Source: Cannabis sativa (taxonomy: Eukaryota; Streptophyta; Magnoliopsida; Rosales; Cannabaceae). From it: 64,000 nt of DNA. Position 1 is the first letter of the stretch, and every line of letters begins with the position of its first letter. Of the stretch, positions 33,127 through 46,645 are shown one piece after another. The notes beneath the pieces were generated by a model, which saw only the letters and a program-made list of their open reading frames with translations, was not told where the DNA came from and ran no database searches. The DNA lies in assembly GCF_029168945.1 (NCBI RefSeq), contig NC_083603.1:35189396-35253395 (forward strand), in the 5' to 3' direction. Made by a program: the position numbers and the translations under genes.

Positions 33127-35021
33127 TGTTGGGTTTTATGCCCTAAATAAAACTCATTTCAATATAATCAGATTTACTTATTAATATAGATCAGAAATAA
33201 CATTTAATGTTGCATGGTTCACATGATTTATTTCATGATTATATGTACATAATGTATAAATTCATCTGAAATCCTTTTCACATACTTGATCCTGTTTATT
33301 GTGTCGTCAACACATTGGAAAGTAAACATGACTATGTGAATAAAGTTTCCTAGATTTATCAGACACAGGGTTTTACTGATATGATAATCTACAACAAGAG
33401 TTTACTTGTATTTGGAGAAATACTATGATCTTTCCAGAACATTGGTTAAAGTAAAGCTCAGGTTGGATGCATGGAGTATGCATCGGAAGGGACCGATATT
33501 GAACTTTGACTTAGATTTATTAAACTTACCGTAATATCTATTCAAGTCAATATCGCCTAGTTGATCCTAGATCAAATGATCTTAATCCTGATATGATTAG
33601 GCTCAATCTTGAAAGGCTATTCGTGTTCTTTGATTTGTTAGTTAAGCCTACTTTTAGGTCAGGGTGATACGTACATTTTGGGAACACGGTAGTGCAATTG
33701 AGTGGGAGCGCTATCATAAACATGGAATCTATAGCTTCTATCTGGCGAATAGTAAGCAAAGGATGATCTCCTTCGAGCTTGACCAAACGAACATAAATGG
33801 TGGAGTACTCATTTCACATTAGCTGAAATATCATTTATACGGGGTCAAGTGTTTTAAGGAATAAATACATTGTAGGGTGTAACGGTAATTTAATCCCTTT
33901 ACAGTGTAGATCATTCATATAGAGGATCATTGATCACATTAGGATTATAACAATGGATAACTAATGATGTGTCTATATGGTGGAACATATAGAGCATTCT
34001 ATATACTGAGAGTGCAATTCTAAGTTCTATGCGTGGATTCAACGAAGAATTAATAAGTTAGTGAATTTTAGTGCTAAATTCTTGATCTACTTATTGGAAG
34101 CTCGGTTATATAGACCCATGGTCCCCCCACTAGTTGAGATAATATTGCTTGTAAGACTCATGTAATTGGTTTTGATTAATCAATTATAATTCTCAAATTA
34201 GACTATGTCTATTTGTGAATTTTTCACTAAGTAAGGGCGAAATTGTAAAGAAAGAGTTTATAGGGGCATATTTGTTAATTATGATACTTTGTATGGTTCA
34301 ATTAATAAATATGATAAATGACAATATTATTTAATAATTATTTATAGTTATTAAATAGTTAGAATTGACATTTAAATGGTTGAATTAGGAAATTGACATT
34401 TTTGAGAAAATCAGATACAAAAGGTGTTAAAATTGCAAAATTGCAAAAAGCAAGGCCCAATCCACTAAGTTTAGGGCCAGCCACTTTTGTAGGAAATTTA
34501 AACTGATTTTTTCATTATTTTAATGCCATATAATTCAAATCTAACCCTAGTAGGAATGCTATAAATAGATAGTGAAGGCTTCAGGAAAATTACACTTTTC
34601 TTCTGACTTTTTCTATTCAGAAAAACTGAGCCTTGTCTCTCCCTATCTTTAGCTGACCACTCTCTCTCTCTTCTTCCTTGATAATTTCGAAATCCTTAGT
34701 GTATGAGTAGTGCCCACACACATCAAGTGATACCTCAATCATAGTGAGGAAGATCGTGAAGAAAGATCATCAGCAAAGGAGTTTCAGCATCAAAGATTCG
34801 TAGAAAGAGATCCAGGTTCAGATATTGATAATGCTCTGCTACAGAAAGGAATCAAGGGCTAGATATCTGAACGGAAGGAGTCATATTATTCCGCTGCACC
34901 CAATGTAAGGTTTCTTTAACTTTATATGTGTTTAATTTATCGTTTTAGAAAGTTCATATTTAGGGTGTTAATAAACATACTTGTGAGTAGATCTAAGATC
35001 CTGGTAAAATAATTTCCAACA
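33127..35021 (+). repeat. Element E 5' LTR
   Basis: TGTTGGGTTTTATGCCC to AATTTCCAACA. A TATA box (ctataaatag) lies at 34559-34567, with transcription expected from about 34590, so U3 would be ~1.46 kb. Differences from the 3' LTR are near 33169, 33192 and 34799. Confidence 0.95.
34559..34567 (+). promoter_or_regulatory. TATA box in the E 5' LTR
   Basis: tataaatag follows ggaatgc. A relative in F (minus strand, tataaatag near 53642-53650 and 61933-61941) stands at the matching place. Confidence 0.6.
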
Positions 35022-35023
35022 AC

Positions 35024-35040
35024 TGGTATCAGAGCCATGG
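35024..35040 (+). other. Element E primer-binding site
   Basis: TGGTATCAGAGCCATGG, two bases after the LTR; a full match to the plant initiator tRNA-Met 3' end. Confidence 0.9.
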
Positions 35041-35295
35041 TAATTGATTTACTTGCAAGAAATTTGGACTTTAAAACGATTGTTTGTATGTTCTTTGGAT
35101 GGTATCATGTTGTATTGAGTGTTATTTGATGATTGATTGATGTTTGTGAAATTTTCGTGAAAATTAATTGCGATTTTATCTCTGAAATTATTTTTATTGG
35201 ATAGTATGGAAAAAATTAAGCAAGTTAGCCTTTTACAGAACTTAATTTGGATTTTATTTGAATTAGTTATGATTTTTTGAAGATTTGAAAAAATC

Positions 35296-35343
35296 GGGGC
35301 TGTGCTGATATTTTCCTGCGATCGCAAATCTGTCCGTACGGTT
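35296..35343 (+). other. Element E GC-rich palindromic island
   Basis: Contains the palindromes tgcgatcgca (35317-35326) and cgtacg (35335-35340), about 272 nt from the primer site. It nearly matches the island of F and differs from those of A and C. Confidence 0.65.
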
Positions 35344-38240
35344 TCGATTTTTTTTGTTTTTCTTCAATTTTTCATGCTTTTTCATGGAATTAACTTCCAA
35401 TTTTTTGTATAGTTTTGTATTTATACTATTACTATTCCTAATTCAATTCTAATTATCATTTTGAATTAATTTAATATTTTTTAAATTTAATTCAAGATAT
35501 TAGTGTAATTTGAATTTGAATAGAATTAGTATCTATCTTCTTGCTTAAAAATCTATCTTATTTTAAATTTGATTATATCTTATTTTTTTTTAAATTTAAG
35601 GTCAGATTTTATAAGATATTTATAAAATCTTTTAAGATATTTTTAAGATATCTTATCTTTTAAGATATTTTTAATTATATCTTATCTTTTAAGATTTTTT
35701 TTAAATCTTTTTAGATATTTTGACCTTATTTAAATTTAAAATAAGATATTTATAATCATGTAATTTTAAATAGATGTAAGATATTTTGCTAACTTTTAAA
35801 TTTTGTTATTTTATTTATTTAATTTAAATTTAAAATCTGAAAAGATATTTCATTTATCTTTTCTAATTTTTATTTAATTTTTATTTATAAAATAACATTT
35901 AAAATTTAAAAGTAGTTAGCAATTTTTTTTTGAAATGAAATTTAGGTTTGTTTAAACCTAATTTTTCAAAAAATTGTAGGTTTAATTTTAAATTTAAATT
36001 TTTTAAATTTTCGAATTTTTTTATTTTTTTTTAATTTTCGAAAAATAAATATTTTATTTATTTAATTAATTATTTCGAAATTAATTATTTAATTTAAAAT
36101 TAAATAAATCCTACATCCAACTATCCAGCTAACCTTATTGCAGGAGTATGTGTTTTAGCTTATGTGTAAGTTTTTAAAACCTATTATTACTTGATTGCAA
36201 ATAGCCATGGTTACCTTTTGCCAGATCTAATGATCTGATGGCTCCCTTGATCAAGATAATAATTTGTAACAGGTATATTTACAATCTTCTTTCATCTGTG
36301 TATGACCTAGCAACATGATAGGACCCATCCAAAGTGTGTCTGTGTGAGCCTATGTGTTTAATTTTATTATAGATGCATATAGGTTAATGTTGCTAAAATA
36401 AATTATCATAGTTATTGATAGAATTTATTTAGGCCCATTTAGTTTTTGGGCCTATTCAATTAATAACAGTTGTTCTTATTAAGGTTAAATTCCTCTCTTT
36501 TGGGCCTTGTGTGAGAGTTGGGAGCCATAGAAGTGGGTACGACATACTGAACCCAGCACCCCCTCACACAAACTACCCCAATTGTGAAGGCCCATTTGCC
36601 TGATTTGAACAACTGTACTAGGTTAATTACACTAGTTTAACCTAATAAAATTGATTAGCAACATAATTAATTTCATTTATTTTGAAATTAATTTAAGAAA
36701 ATTATAGTTTAAAGAATTTTTTATTCTAAGCTAAACTATATGTATTTTCTTGTATTTAATTAAATATAGAATTATAACCATCTAGATTCTTTCTGGAACT
36801 TAATTTAAATTTTTCATTAAATATTCTTATTTAAGTTGATATTTAGTTATCTACAACATACCAACTTAAATGCAATATCTTTTGAATTTCAAATTTCAAA
36901 ATTAAGTTGAGGAATTTTAGGCATTGGTTATTAAGATTCTTTAGATATTTTTTAAGTTAATATCTTTTCGAATATTAACTTAAAATAGAATATTTTCAAA
37001 TTAAGTGGTTACAACTTAATTTTTGATATTTAATTAAATTTAAATTTGAAAAATATTTAAGTTCTAGATTTTTTCTAATACAACTTAAATTAGATATTTT
37101 TTCAAATTTTGTGGAAAAGATACTTAGTCAAATAAGATATTTTCTAGATAGTTATTTCTAGACTACTTATTATTTCTAATATTAAATAGGAAAATATTAT
37201 AAATTGTGAAATTAATTATTTAATTAATTTTGGTGCAATTTATTTTAAGTATATTTTTCCTAGTATTAAACTAGAAATTAATAATTAAGCCTTCTCTACA
37301 CTTAATTATTTATTTCTTGAATTTAATACATTTAATTAATTTGAAAATTAAATATCTAAGTTGATTTTTATCATCATACTTAAATATTTCTTTTTTCATG
37401 ACATTTAATTAAATAGAAAATTATTTTTAGTTGAAATTTATTTTTTCAACTAAATTTAAATAATTTTCAAAATATATTTTTTTATTTTATTAATCAATTT
37501 TCGAAATTGCATTTCTTAAATGCTAGAATTTCGAATTTTATCTTGAAAAATAGATTAAGTTGTAAATTAATTATTTATTTTAATTAATTCTTGGATCAAC
37601 TTAAATCAATGATTTTTTCATTTATTGATTAATTTAAAATAAATTAAATTAAAGTATATTATTAGAAATTGAATTAATTAGTCAAAGGAAAATCTAGATA
37701 GATGATATTTTTGCTTGAAGTATTTTTCTAGTGTATTTAATTAAATAGAAAATTAATATTTAAGTTGATTTTCATCATCATACTTAAATATTTGAAATTT
37801 TTCTTATATATTTAATTAAATAGGAAAATTATATTTTTTGTTGTAAATTAATTTTATTAATTAATTTTGGGCCAACATTAAATTAGAATAATTTTTCCAG
37901 GATTAATTTTTTATTTTAACATGCATTTTCGAAAATTGTATTCTTAAATACTTTAATTTTTCGAAATGCAATATATATTTATAGAATATTAAATTTGAGT
38001 TGTAAATTAATTTATATTAATTTTGTAACAACTTAAATTGAATATTTTTCTAAATATTTATTGGAAATTATTACTAAGATGGAAATTATTCATCTAAGTA
38101 AAATTTATAAATATTAAATTAAAATTTATATTTAGAATTTTTCATTCTAAATTGGAAATTTTAAATAAATGTATATTTAAAATAAATAAATTAAATAAAG
38201 AGAATCAAAGAAAATACAACTCACTTTAAATAATGAGCTT
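35344..38240 (+). other. Element E AT-rich leader, no gene
   Basis: Low-complexity AT sequence. 35590-35730 is a run of aagatatttt/aaaatatctt words able to fold on itself; F has its counterpart at ~60785-60910. The mid-leader block at 36480-36610 holds a perfect 9-bp pair, ttgtgtgag (36507-36515) with ctcacacaa (36563-36571), around gggtacgacatactgaaccc. Confidence 0.7.
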
Positions 38241-38640
38241 GATTATTATTAAGATATTCGATCTCCATTGTTGGTCTTACAAAAGTTAAATGTTTTCAAT
38301 ATAACCTCGAGACGCTAGACTTCGTCCCCCTATGGATGGTTATTCGTTGAACGCATTTAACACCGTAAGATTTCATTTGATAAGTGTTTTGTAAGTTTTC
38401 GTCTCTATTAGACTCTCCCCTACGGTGACTACTTAGAGATAAACTTATGAAACATGAAACAATGGTAGAGGCTCATAAAATGAGAATAACCTTGACTCTC
38501 GCCTACCGGGACAACGTTGGATTCTTATTTTGATCGAATAAAAGGTTGCTAGAATGGTTTCTATTTTAGATGAGCTGACAACTCTATTCAATAAATGATG
38601 CTTTTACTCTCGCCTACCGGGACACTGTATCAGTTTGTTG
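38241..38640 (+). promoter_or_regulatory. Element E: conserved block upstream of the former gag
   Basis: Motif copies at 38494-38516 (gactctcgcctaccgggac) and 38606-38627, 111 nt apart. The centre reads cctaccggg where A, C and F have cctaaacggg. The change is the same in both copies. Confidence 0.6.
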
Positions 38641-41436
38641 AAAACCTTGGAAATTGTTTAGGATTGTATGTTTTAGTATTTTCACTAGTCATTCCTACTT
38701 GCTATATGTTTATAATTTCTGAATTGTGTATGAATTTATATTGAACCATGTTATTTTCTGTTATTAAGTTGTAGTTTAATTTCGAATCTTCATTGTTGGT
38801 CTAACTTGGCTTGTTTATCTAATGAGATAAATCCCTAGTGGATTTTCACCATTAGACATACATAATAGTGTTAGATCTCGAAAGATAAATATTGCATATG
38901 CGACATCTAGCTGTTCATCAATTGATGACACCTTAGACTAGTATTTTTACGATATGAAACAAGAAGATTGTATAAATAAGATTACTTTGACTTTCGCTAA
39001 TCGAAGCATCGTTGGATTCTTATTTTAAACGAAATTATCCTAATTCCTCTTAGCTTATTCATTTCGAATTAGCTCAATAACATATCATTGGATGAATGGT
39101 CTATGAATCATTTCATGTCATTATATTTTCTCTTAAGAAATTAAATGACGCATATGATTATAACCCCGAAATTCTATTCCCAATTGATATAAATCCTCAA
39201 TCTTAGAAATCTCCTACTTGTATGGGCAAATCTGACTTAGAGTTTGTATTAGTAGTGGTGGTCCAAGAAAGAATTACTCATTAAATTTGGTTGAATTTAA
39301 GTCTTTGACTTTAATTTTAGATTCCAAATAGAAATTTTCTTAAATTTCTAATTCCAGAATACAATACAGTTACACTTTCTCAAGTGTTTAATATCCATCT
39401 TTTATTAATAGATTAAAACTGTATGGAATGTGAGTTAGGTATTCTGTGACCAGGATCCACTTGAAGTATTCTAAGAACTCTTTGATGTAACTAAACCTAT
39501 GTCATCATAGACACTACCACATTTTTTTAATCTATGGCATTTGTATCTTGTTCATAGTGGTTTTGACAAGATCAATCTCTGCAAAGAGTTAATATGCCTA
39601 TATCCACTGAAAGTAGTTCATCTCATTCGCAGATGGATGTACATTCAGGGGTGGATATGAGTTTTTCGTTGTATTCTTAAAACGATAACTCTAGATTATA
39701 CCTTATGCAAAGAAATTTGAAATGTTTGAAAAATTTCATTAATTTCTAGCAATGGTTAAACACCATTAAGGTATGTGGTTAAAGATCTTGCGAACTGATA
39801 GGGGTGGAGAAATAGTTAGTAGATATGCAGTTCAAAGATCATTAAATTGATTTTTGAATTATATCCAAACTTACCTCCCCAGAAATTTCGATTTGCATAT
39901 TGATGATTAGTTACTAGTTGTTGCCTAAGACCTTCTATGGTAATACAATTTCAGAATGATGTAATGGTTGGGTACTTAATGTAAATCATTACTAGATTCA
40001 TGGATGACCTAATCAAAATCTTAAGAAAAGCTAGAACTGTTAACCATGGTTTGTTAGCTATTCTAAGTGATTAGGGGTGGACCATCCCATTGTCAATAGA
40101 TAAGAAAATGTTTGTTCAAACAAATACTACTTTTCTAAGAAAATGACTAAGTCTGAAAAACAAGTAGCAAATAAAGGAGATATTTAATTCTTGATTCCAA
40201 AAGTGTTCTATCATCTTATTTAACATATGATGATCCCACTGCCTCTGTTGTCTTGTCACAACCGAAGAGGTTAATACCATTTAGTTTTCTTCGACATAAT
40301 TCGCGGTACCTTGTCGTAGTGGGAGAGTTTCTAGGAACTCACCTTCTTATGACTTGGGAGACACTAGTGATTAAAATCCATTGTGAGTTTAAACAAGTAA
40401 TGGATTGTCAAGATAAGAAACTAAGAAGAAAGCCTATAGAACTATGGTTTAATCCATTCACATGGAATAACCTAAAGTTTTCTATTACAAGGACATAAAA
40501 GGAAATTTTCGTTTATAAGTCTATTCAATGGACTTAACAAAACTTCCTGTTCCTAGTATTACAGGTTTGAGTTTATCTAAACCTATGGCTTGTGGTATAC
40601 CTGGTAATTACTTACTCTAATGCAAGCAACTTACTTTAGTAAAATGCTGAAGCATTTTCTTTCTAATGGAAATCTATAGAAGCTTCACAACTTCTTAGGT
40701 ATAGATTTTATTTATCTAAGGAAAAGTCTTAACTATTCCAGAAAACATAAAGCCATGAAAGAATTTCTTACATCAACAGTGAGAGGTCTTAGATATGTTT
40801 TTGTATGCCTTAGACCAGACATCTGCTGTTGAGTGGGAGTAATGAGTAGGTATCAGATTAATCCAGGAGAAGAACATTGGAAGACAATCAAGTAAATCCT
40901 AAGATTAAGAAGAGGAACTATATGTTAGTCTATAAGGCTGTGTTTAAAACTCTTAGACTACACCATATCAGATTTCGAAATTTGCCTATGTGCTAGTAAA
41001 TCTTTCTGATAAGATGGTGGTTACTCTGGGGGTGGAATAGTGATTTTGGAGAAGTGTAAAAACCTATCTGAATTCTCTAAGTCTACCAGAGAGACCGAAT
41101 GTTAAAGTCAGCAGAAAGTTACTTATTCGCCTAAGGAAAGTTCTATACATCGTTGGCACCATTCCAAAGTGCCTTAAACTACTAGTGTTAATTTCCTGAT
41201 TAACCAAAAGTAGTTGCCAAAGGTATAGAATCCAGTATCCCAAGAGAGTAGACATATAGAGAGGAATTTCACATTATCAATGATTTTGTGATTAAAGGAA
41301 GAGTAATGGTGGAGAAAAGGTTGTGGTTAATTCAACCTTTCAGATCCTATTACGAGGAGTTTACTACTACTACACTTGATTTGTATATCAAGGTGTTGAG
41401 ATTATTTGAAACGCACTTTTTGTTTTATATTAGTGC
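38641..41436 (+). pseudogene. Element E fossil gag-pol
   Basis: No long frame. Short relics follow the order of a copia pol: ctatggcatttgtatcttgt (integrase zinc finger, ~39533), ggggtggatatgagtttttc (~39649), cttgcgaactgataggggtg (~39788), and an RNase H start near 40805-40900 (ccttagaccagacatctgct). A true pol needs about 4 kb; only ~2 kb of relics remain. The gag ORF present in C and F is absent. Confidence 0.75.
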
Positions 41437-41447
41437 AAGTGGGAGTT
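41437..41447 (+). other. Element E polypurine tract
   Basis: aagtgggagtt directly before the 3' LTR. Confidence 0.85.
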
Positions 41448-43341
41448 TGTTGGGTTTTATGCCCTAAATAAAACTCATTTCAATATAATCGATTTACTTA
41501 TTAATATAGATCGTAAATAACATTTAATGTTGCATGGTTCACATGATTTATTTCATGATTATATGTACATAATGTATAAATTCATCTGAAATCCTTTTCA
41601 CATACTTGATCCTGTTTATTGTGTCGTCAACACATTGGAAAGTAAACATGACTATGTGAATAAAGTTTCCTAGATTTATCAGACACAGGGTTTTACTGAT
41701 ATGATAATCTACAACAAGAGTTTACTTGTATTTGGAGAAATACTATGATCTTTCCAGAACATTGGTTAAAGTAAAGCTCAGGTTGGATGCATGGAGTATG
41801 CATCGGAAGGGACCGATATTGAACTTTGACTTAGATTTATTAAACTTACCGTAATATCTATTCAAGTCAATATCGCCTAGTTGATCCTAGATCAAATGAT
41901 CTTAATCCTGATATGATTAGGCTCAATCTTGAAAGGCTATTCGTGTTCTTTGATTTGTTAGTTAAGCCTACTTTTAGGTCAGGGTGATACGTACATTTTG
42001 GGAACACGGTAGTGCAATTGAGTGGGAGCGCTATCATAAACATGGAATCTATAGCTTCTATCTGGCGAATAGTAAGCAAAGGATGATCTCCTTCGAGCTT
42101 GACCAAACGAACATAAATGGTGGAGTACTCATTTCACATTAGCTGAAATATCATTTATACGGGGTCAAGTGTTTTAAGGAATAAATACATTGTAGGGTGT
42201 AACGGTAATTTAATCCCTTTACAGTGTAGATCATTCATATAGAGGATCATTGATCACATTAGGATTATAACAATGGATAACTAATGATGTGTCTATATGG
42301 TGGAACATATAGAGCATTCTATATACTGAGAGTGCAATTCTAAGTTCTATGCGTGGATTCAACGAAGAATTAATAAGTTAGTGAATTTTAGTGCTAAATT
42401 CTTGATCTACTTATTGGAAGCTCGGTTATATAGACCCATGGTCCCCCCACTAGTTGAGATAATATTGCTTGTAAGACTCATGTAATTGGTTTTGATTAAT
42501 CAATTATAATTCTCAAATTAGACTATGTCTATTTGTGAATTTTTCACTAAGTAAGGGCGAAATTGTAAAGAAAGAGTTTATAGGGGCATATTTGTTAATT
42601 ATGATACTTTGTATGGTTCAATTAATAAATATGATAAATGACAATATTATTTAATAATTATTTATAGTTATTAAATAGTTAGAATTGACATTTAAATGGT
42701 TGAATTAGGAAATTGACATTTTTGAGAAAATCAGATACAAAAGGTGTTAAAATTGCAAAATTGCAAAAAGCAAGGCCCAATCCACTAAGTTTAGGGCCAG
42801 CCACTTTTGTAGGAAATTTAAACTGATTTTTTCATTATTTTAATGCCATATAATTCAAATCTAACCCTAGTAGGAATGCTATAAATAGATAGTGAAGGCT
42901 TCAGGAAAATTACACTTTTCTTCTGACTTTTTCTATTCAGAAAAACTGAGCCTTGTCTCTCCCTATCTTTAGCTGACCACTCTCTCTCTCTTCTTCCTTG
43001 ATAATTTCGAAATCCTTAGTGTATGAGTAGTGCCCACACACATCAAGTGATACCTCAATCATAGTGAGGAAGATCGTGAAGAAAGATCATCAGCAAAGGA
43101 GTTTCAGCATCAAAGATTCAGAGAAAGAGATCCAGGTTCAGATATTGATAATGCTCTGCTACAGAAAGGAATCAAGGGCTAGATATCTGAACGGAAGGAG
43201 TCATATTATTCCGCTGCACCCAATGTAAGGTTTCTTTAACTTTATATGTGTTTAATTTATCGTTTTAGAAAGTTCATATTTAGGGTGTTAATAAACATAC
43301 TTGTGAGTAGATCTAAGATCCTGGTAAAATAATTTCCAACA
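41448..43341 (+). repeat. Element E 3' LTR
   Basis: 1,894 bp, nearly identical to 33127-35021. Confidence 0.95.
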
Positions 43342-43346
43342 ATTTG
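43342..43346. repeat. Target-site duplication of E, right copy
   Basis: atttg, matching 33122-33126. Confidence 0.95.
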
Positions 43347-46300
43347 AGACTGCCCGCCACATAAAGTTCTTCACTTTAGGAGGTATTTTGAGGTGCCACA
43401 GTTTACGCCAAAAGCCTGAATTGTTTTCCCCAGAACGGTTGTTCTTCTGACTTTGCAGCAAATTGTAGGCCGATTTGACAGAATAATGGCCTGATTTCTC
43501 GCCAACCCAGGCCCATTGATCATCAGTAGTAGAGAAACTGAGGGGAATTCCTAGAATAAGGTCAGCATCCCTGACATTAAACATATCTCGCACAAGAGAG
43601 ACATCCCAACTTCTATTATCCACATGAAAAAGAGAGTTGACCGTATAATGGTCGAGACCCGGAGTAGTGGTGGATACAAAAGGGTTACCATTATCAAGGA
43701 GCCAAGGATGAGCCAGAATTCTTGTTGCAGTACCAGTGCTAATGATCCTCCTAGTACCAGACCGTACCAAGTGTTGAGCATTCCAAATACTACACCAAAC
43801 AAAATTGGGGTTACTTCCGAGTTCAGCATTCAGAAAAGCTGATCGTGGGTAGTACTTGGCTATAAAGACTTGACTAACAAGGGATGAGTCAGAGCATAAC
43901 AATCGCCACCCTTGTTTGGCAAGCATTGCAAGGTTAAAATCATGGAGATGACGAAAACCCATACCTCCTAAGTCCTTGCCCACTAGCACTCTTTGTTTTC
44001 TACCAAAAGCTAGCCATAAGTTTCTCAATATCATTGCAGATTTTCAGAGGGATCAGAAACACACTCATGGCATATGTTGGAAGAGATTGGATGACAGTCT
44101 TTAGTAGAATTTCCTTACCAGCACGAGAAAGGAACTTACCATCCTAACTATTTATGCGGTTAATGATCTTATTCTTGAGAAAGCCAAGAATAACAGTCTT
44201 CTTTCTTCCAATAATGTTCGTCAGTCCTAAGTAGAAAGAGCCTTCAGTAGCTTCAGGCATACCAAGGGTTGAGCATATTTGAGTTTTGACCACACCATCA
44301 GAGTTAGGACTGAAGAATATCGAAGACTTGGATGCATTGACACGCTGACCAGATGCAAGCTCAAAAGAGTGAAGGAGTCTATTCATACTATTAGCAGCAT
44401 TTGGGGTGGCTTGGCAAAATAAAAAACTGTCATCAGCGAAGAGCATATGAGTAATAGAGGGGGCCCCGTTTGCCACACGACACCCATGGATGATCCTATC
44501 TGTTTCATACTTCTTAATAAGATTTGAAAACCCCTCAGCACAGAAAATAAACAGATATGTGGACAAAGGATCGCCCTGACGAATGCCTTGCGAAGAAATA
44601 ATAGGGCCCATGATATGACCACTATGGATAACAGAGTATTTAACCGAGGTAACACATTTCAGGATAAGATTAATCCATTTGCTGGCAAAGCCCATTCGAC
44701 ACATTATAGCTTGCAAGTAGCCCCATTCAACTCTATCATAAGCCTTGCTCATATCAAGCTTCAAGGCCATATAGCCTTTTTTGCCTCATATTTTCCTCTT
44801 GAGGTAATGCATGATCTCAAACGCCACCATAATGTTATCAGAGATGAGCCTACCGGGGATAAAAGCACTTTGAGTTGGAGAAATAATCTGATCAATCATG
44901 CTTCGCATTATATTCGCAAGGAATTTAGCAATAATCTTGTAAGATACATTGCAAAGAGCAATAGGACGCAGATCACCCATTGTGGAAAAGTTTTTATTTT
45001 TCGGAATCAAAACAAGAATGGTATCATTGATATCAGGAGGCAAATCTTCAAATTTAAAAAAACTAGTAACAAGCTGAACAATGTCAGGACCAACAAGTAT
45101 CCCAGTGATGTTGATAAAAGCCAGGCCCCATACCATCAGGACCAGAAGCTTTATCAGGATGCATTTGAAAAACAGCTTGTTTTATTTCTTCAGGAGTAAC
45201 CGGCTGTAAGAGAGCTTCATTATGATCATCAGTGACAGAACTAGATATACCATGTACCACAGAGTTGCAATCAATACCATCAGTAGCATAGAGAGCAAGA
45301 AAATAATCAGTGATAACCTGATCAAGACCCGAAGACCAGTTGACCCACACATCATCAGAGTTTTTCAGTTGAACAATTTGGTTGGTACGTCTGCGAGTAC
45401 TGGCAGTGGTATAAAAATACTTACTATTCTTGTCACCCGCATGAAGCAAAAACTATGTTGAACGTTGTTTCCAGTAGATCTCCTGTTGAGCTAAAATCTC
45501 AAAATAATTACACTGTTCGGCAGAGAAATCATGATCGTGAGAATCGCCATTATCCACTTTCAGCTTTGCCATTTTCTTCTTACTCTGTTTCAACCTTTTC
45601 TTGAAATTTCCGAGAAGCTCAAAACCCCATTCAGATAAAAGAATGCTGCAACATTTTAACTTTTCAGCAAGGGATAAATGACTATTCACGGCCCAACAAT
45701 CTTTCACAAGCTCAAAACACAAAGGCTCACGAGACCAAGCATTTTCATATCTAAATAAACGCACAAGGCTAGTAAAGGTCACAGATTCAAGCTCAAGAAA
45801 CAACGGAGTATGATCAGACGAAGAGTAATCACAGTTTGACAATTTCGCATCAGGAAATAAAAAAAACCAATCATGATTCACAAATGCCTTGTCTAACCTG
45901 ATTTCAATGTGAGCTGAGGTCCCACGTCCTCTCTCCCAAGTGAACCGATACCCTTTCCAGTCAAGTTCTCCAAGCTGGCAGTCATGGAGCGCAAGGTTGA
46001 AACCATTGATCAGAGAATCGAGGTAGGGTCGGCCTCCCTTCACATCATCCTGAGTTGTGATATTATTAAAATCGCCAAGAATACACCAAGGAAGAGGTGA
46101 TTCATCAGCAATTGAGCGGAGCAGATTCCATGCTGTGTGTCGAAGAGAGCGTTAGGGTTCACCATAAAAACAAGTTAAGCGCCATGGAATTTTGCCAGGG
46201 AGGGATATCTCAAGATCAATATGGTTGTTGGAGAAATTCAATAACCGAGCTTCATCAGAAAATTTCCAAAAGAAAGTAAGACCACCTTTTCTTCCTTGGG

Positions 46301-46481
46301 CTTCAACAGTTAAAGAACTTTCAAAGCCCAACTTACACTTCACCCGGTCCACCACATCCTTTCTACACAAAGTTTCACAAAGAAATAAAAAATTGGGCTT
46401 CTTTTCAACACAAATGTCTTGTAGGAATTGAATGGCCCATGGGTTCCCAAGCCCATGGCAATTCCAACCAATAGTACTCAT
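43347..46481 (-). pseudogene. LINE ORF2, endonuclease and reverse transcriptase
   Basis: Starts MSTIGWNCHGLGNP, the apurinic-endonuclease opening. WCILGDFNNIT and the SSDHTPLFLEL His-containing motif follow. The reverse transcriptase shows DKASGPDGMGPGFY, RPIALCNVSYKIIAKFLANI, SAFIPGRLISDNIM, LDMSKAYDRVEW (first Asp), SQGIRQGDPLSTYLF and the catalytic FADDSFLF. The first half of zf-RVT (WHLKIPPKVKNFMWRAVSN) ends at the E insertion. Stops after FYGEP (~46152) and after YWKQRST (~45453), and frame breaks near 45100, 44780 and 44140, kill it. It would nick target DNA and reverse-transcribe the LINE RNA there. Confidence 0.92.
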
Positions 46482-46645
46482 ATCGATTGGTGGGCCTGGG
46501 AACCAGGGCCCATCGAACTGCCGTTTTTTGGGAGACCAACAACATCTTGATTAGAAAAATCATTAGGCTCATTTTCAATATCCACTTCCTTAAAAATAGA
46601 ATTATTATTGGCTGAAAAAGAATTATTTTCAATTCTTTTTCTTTT

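Larger units (their letters stand above)
33127..43341 (+). mobile_element. Element E: recently inserted non-autonomous copia element
   Basis: 10,215 bp flanked by atttg. The LTRs of 1,895 and 1,894 bp (33127-35021 and 41448-43341) differ at about five positions by eye, the lowest divergence in the window. Inside are a canonical primer site, a 3.6-kb leader and a 2.8-kb stretch of gag-less, decayed pol. No protein of the element can be made. It lies in the LINE ORF2. Confidence 0.95.

Noticed and set aside
33547..33786. 79-codon open frame, repeated identically at 41867-42106
   Set aside because: Both are the same place in the two LTRs of E. Identity reflects the young insertion rather than a gene family.
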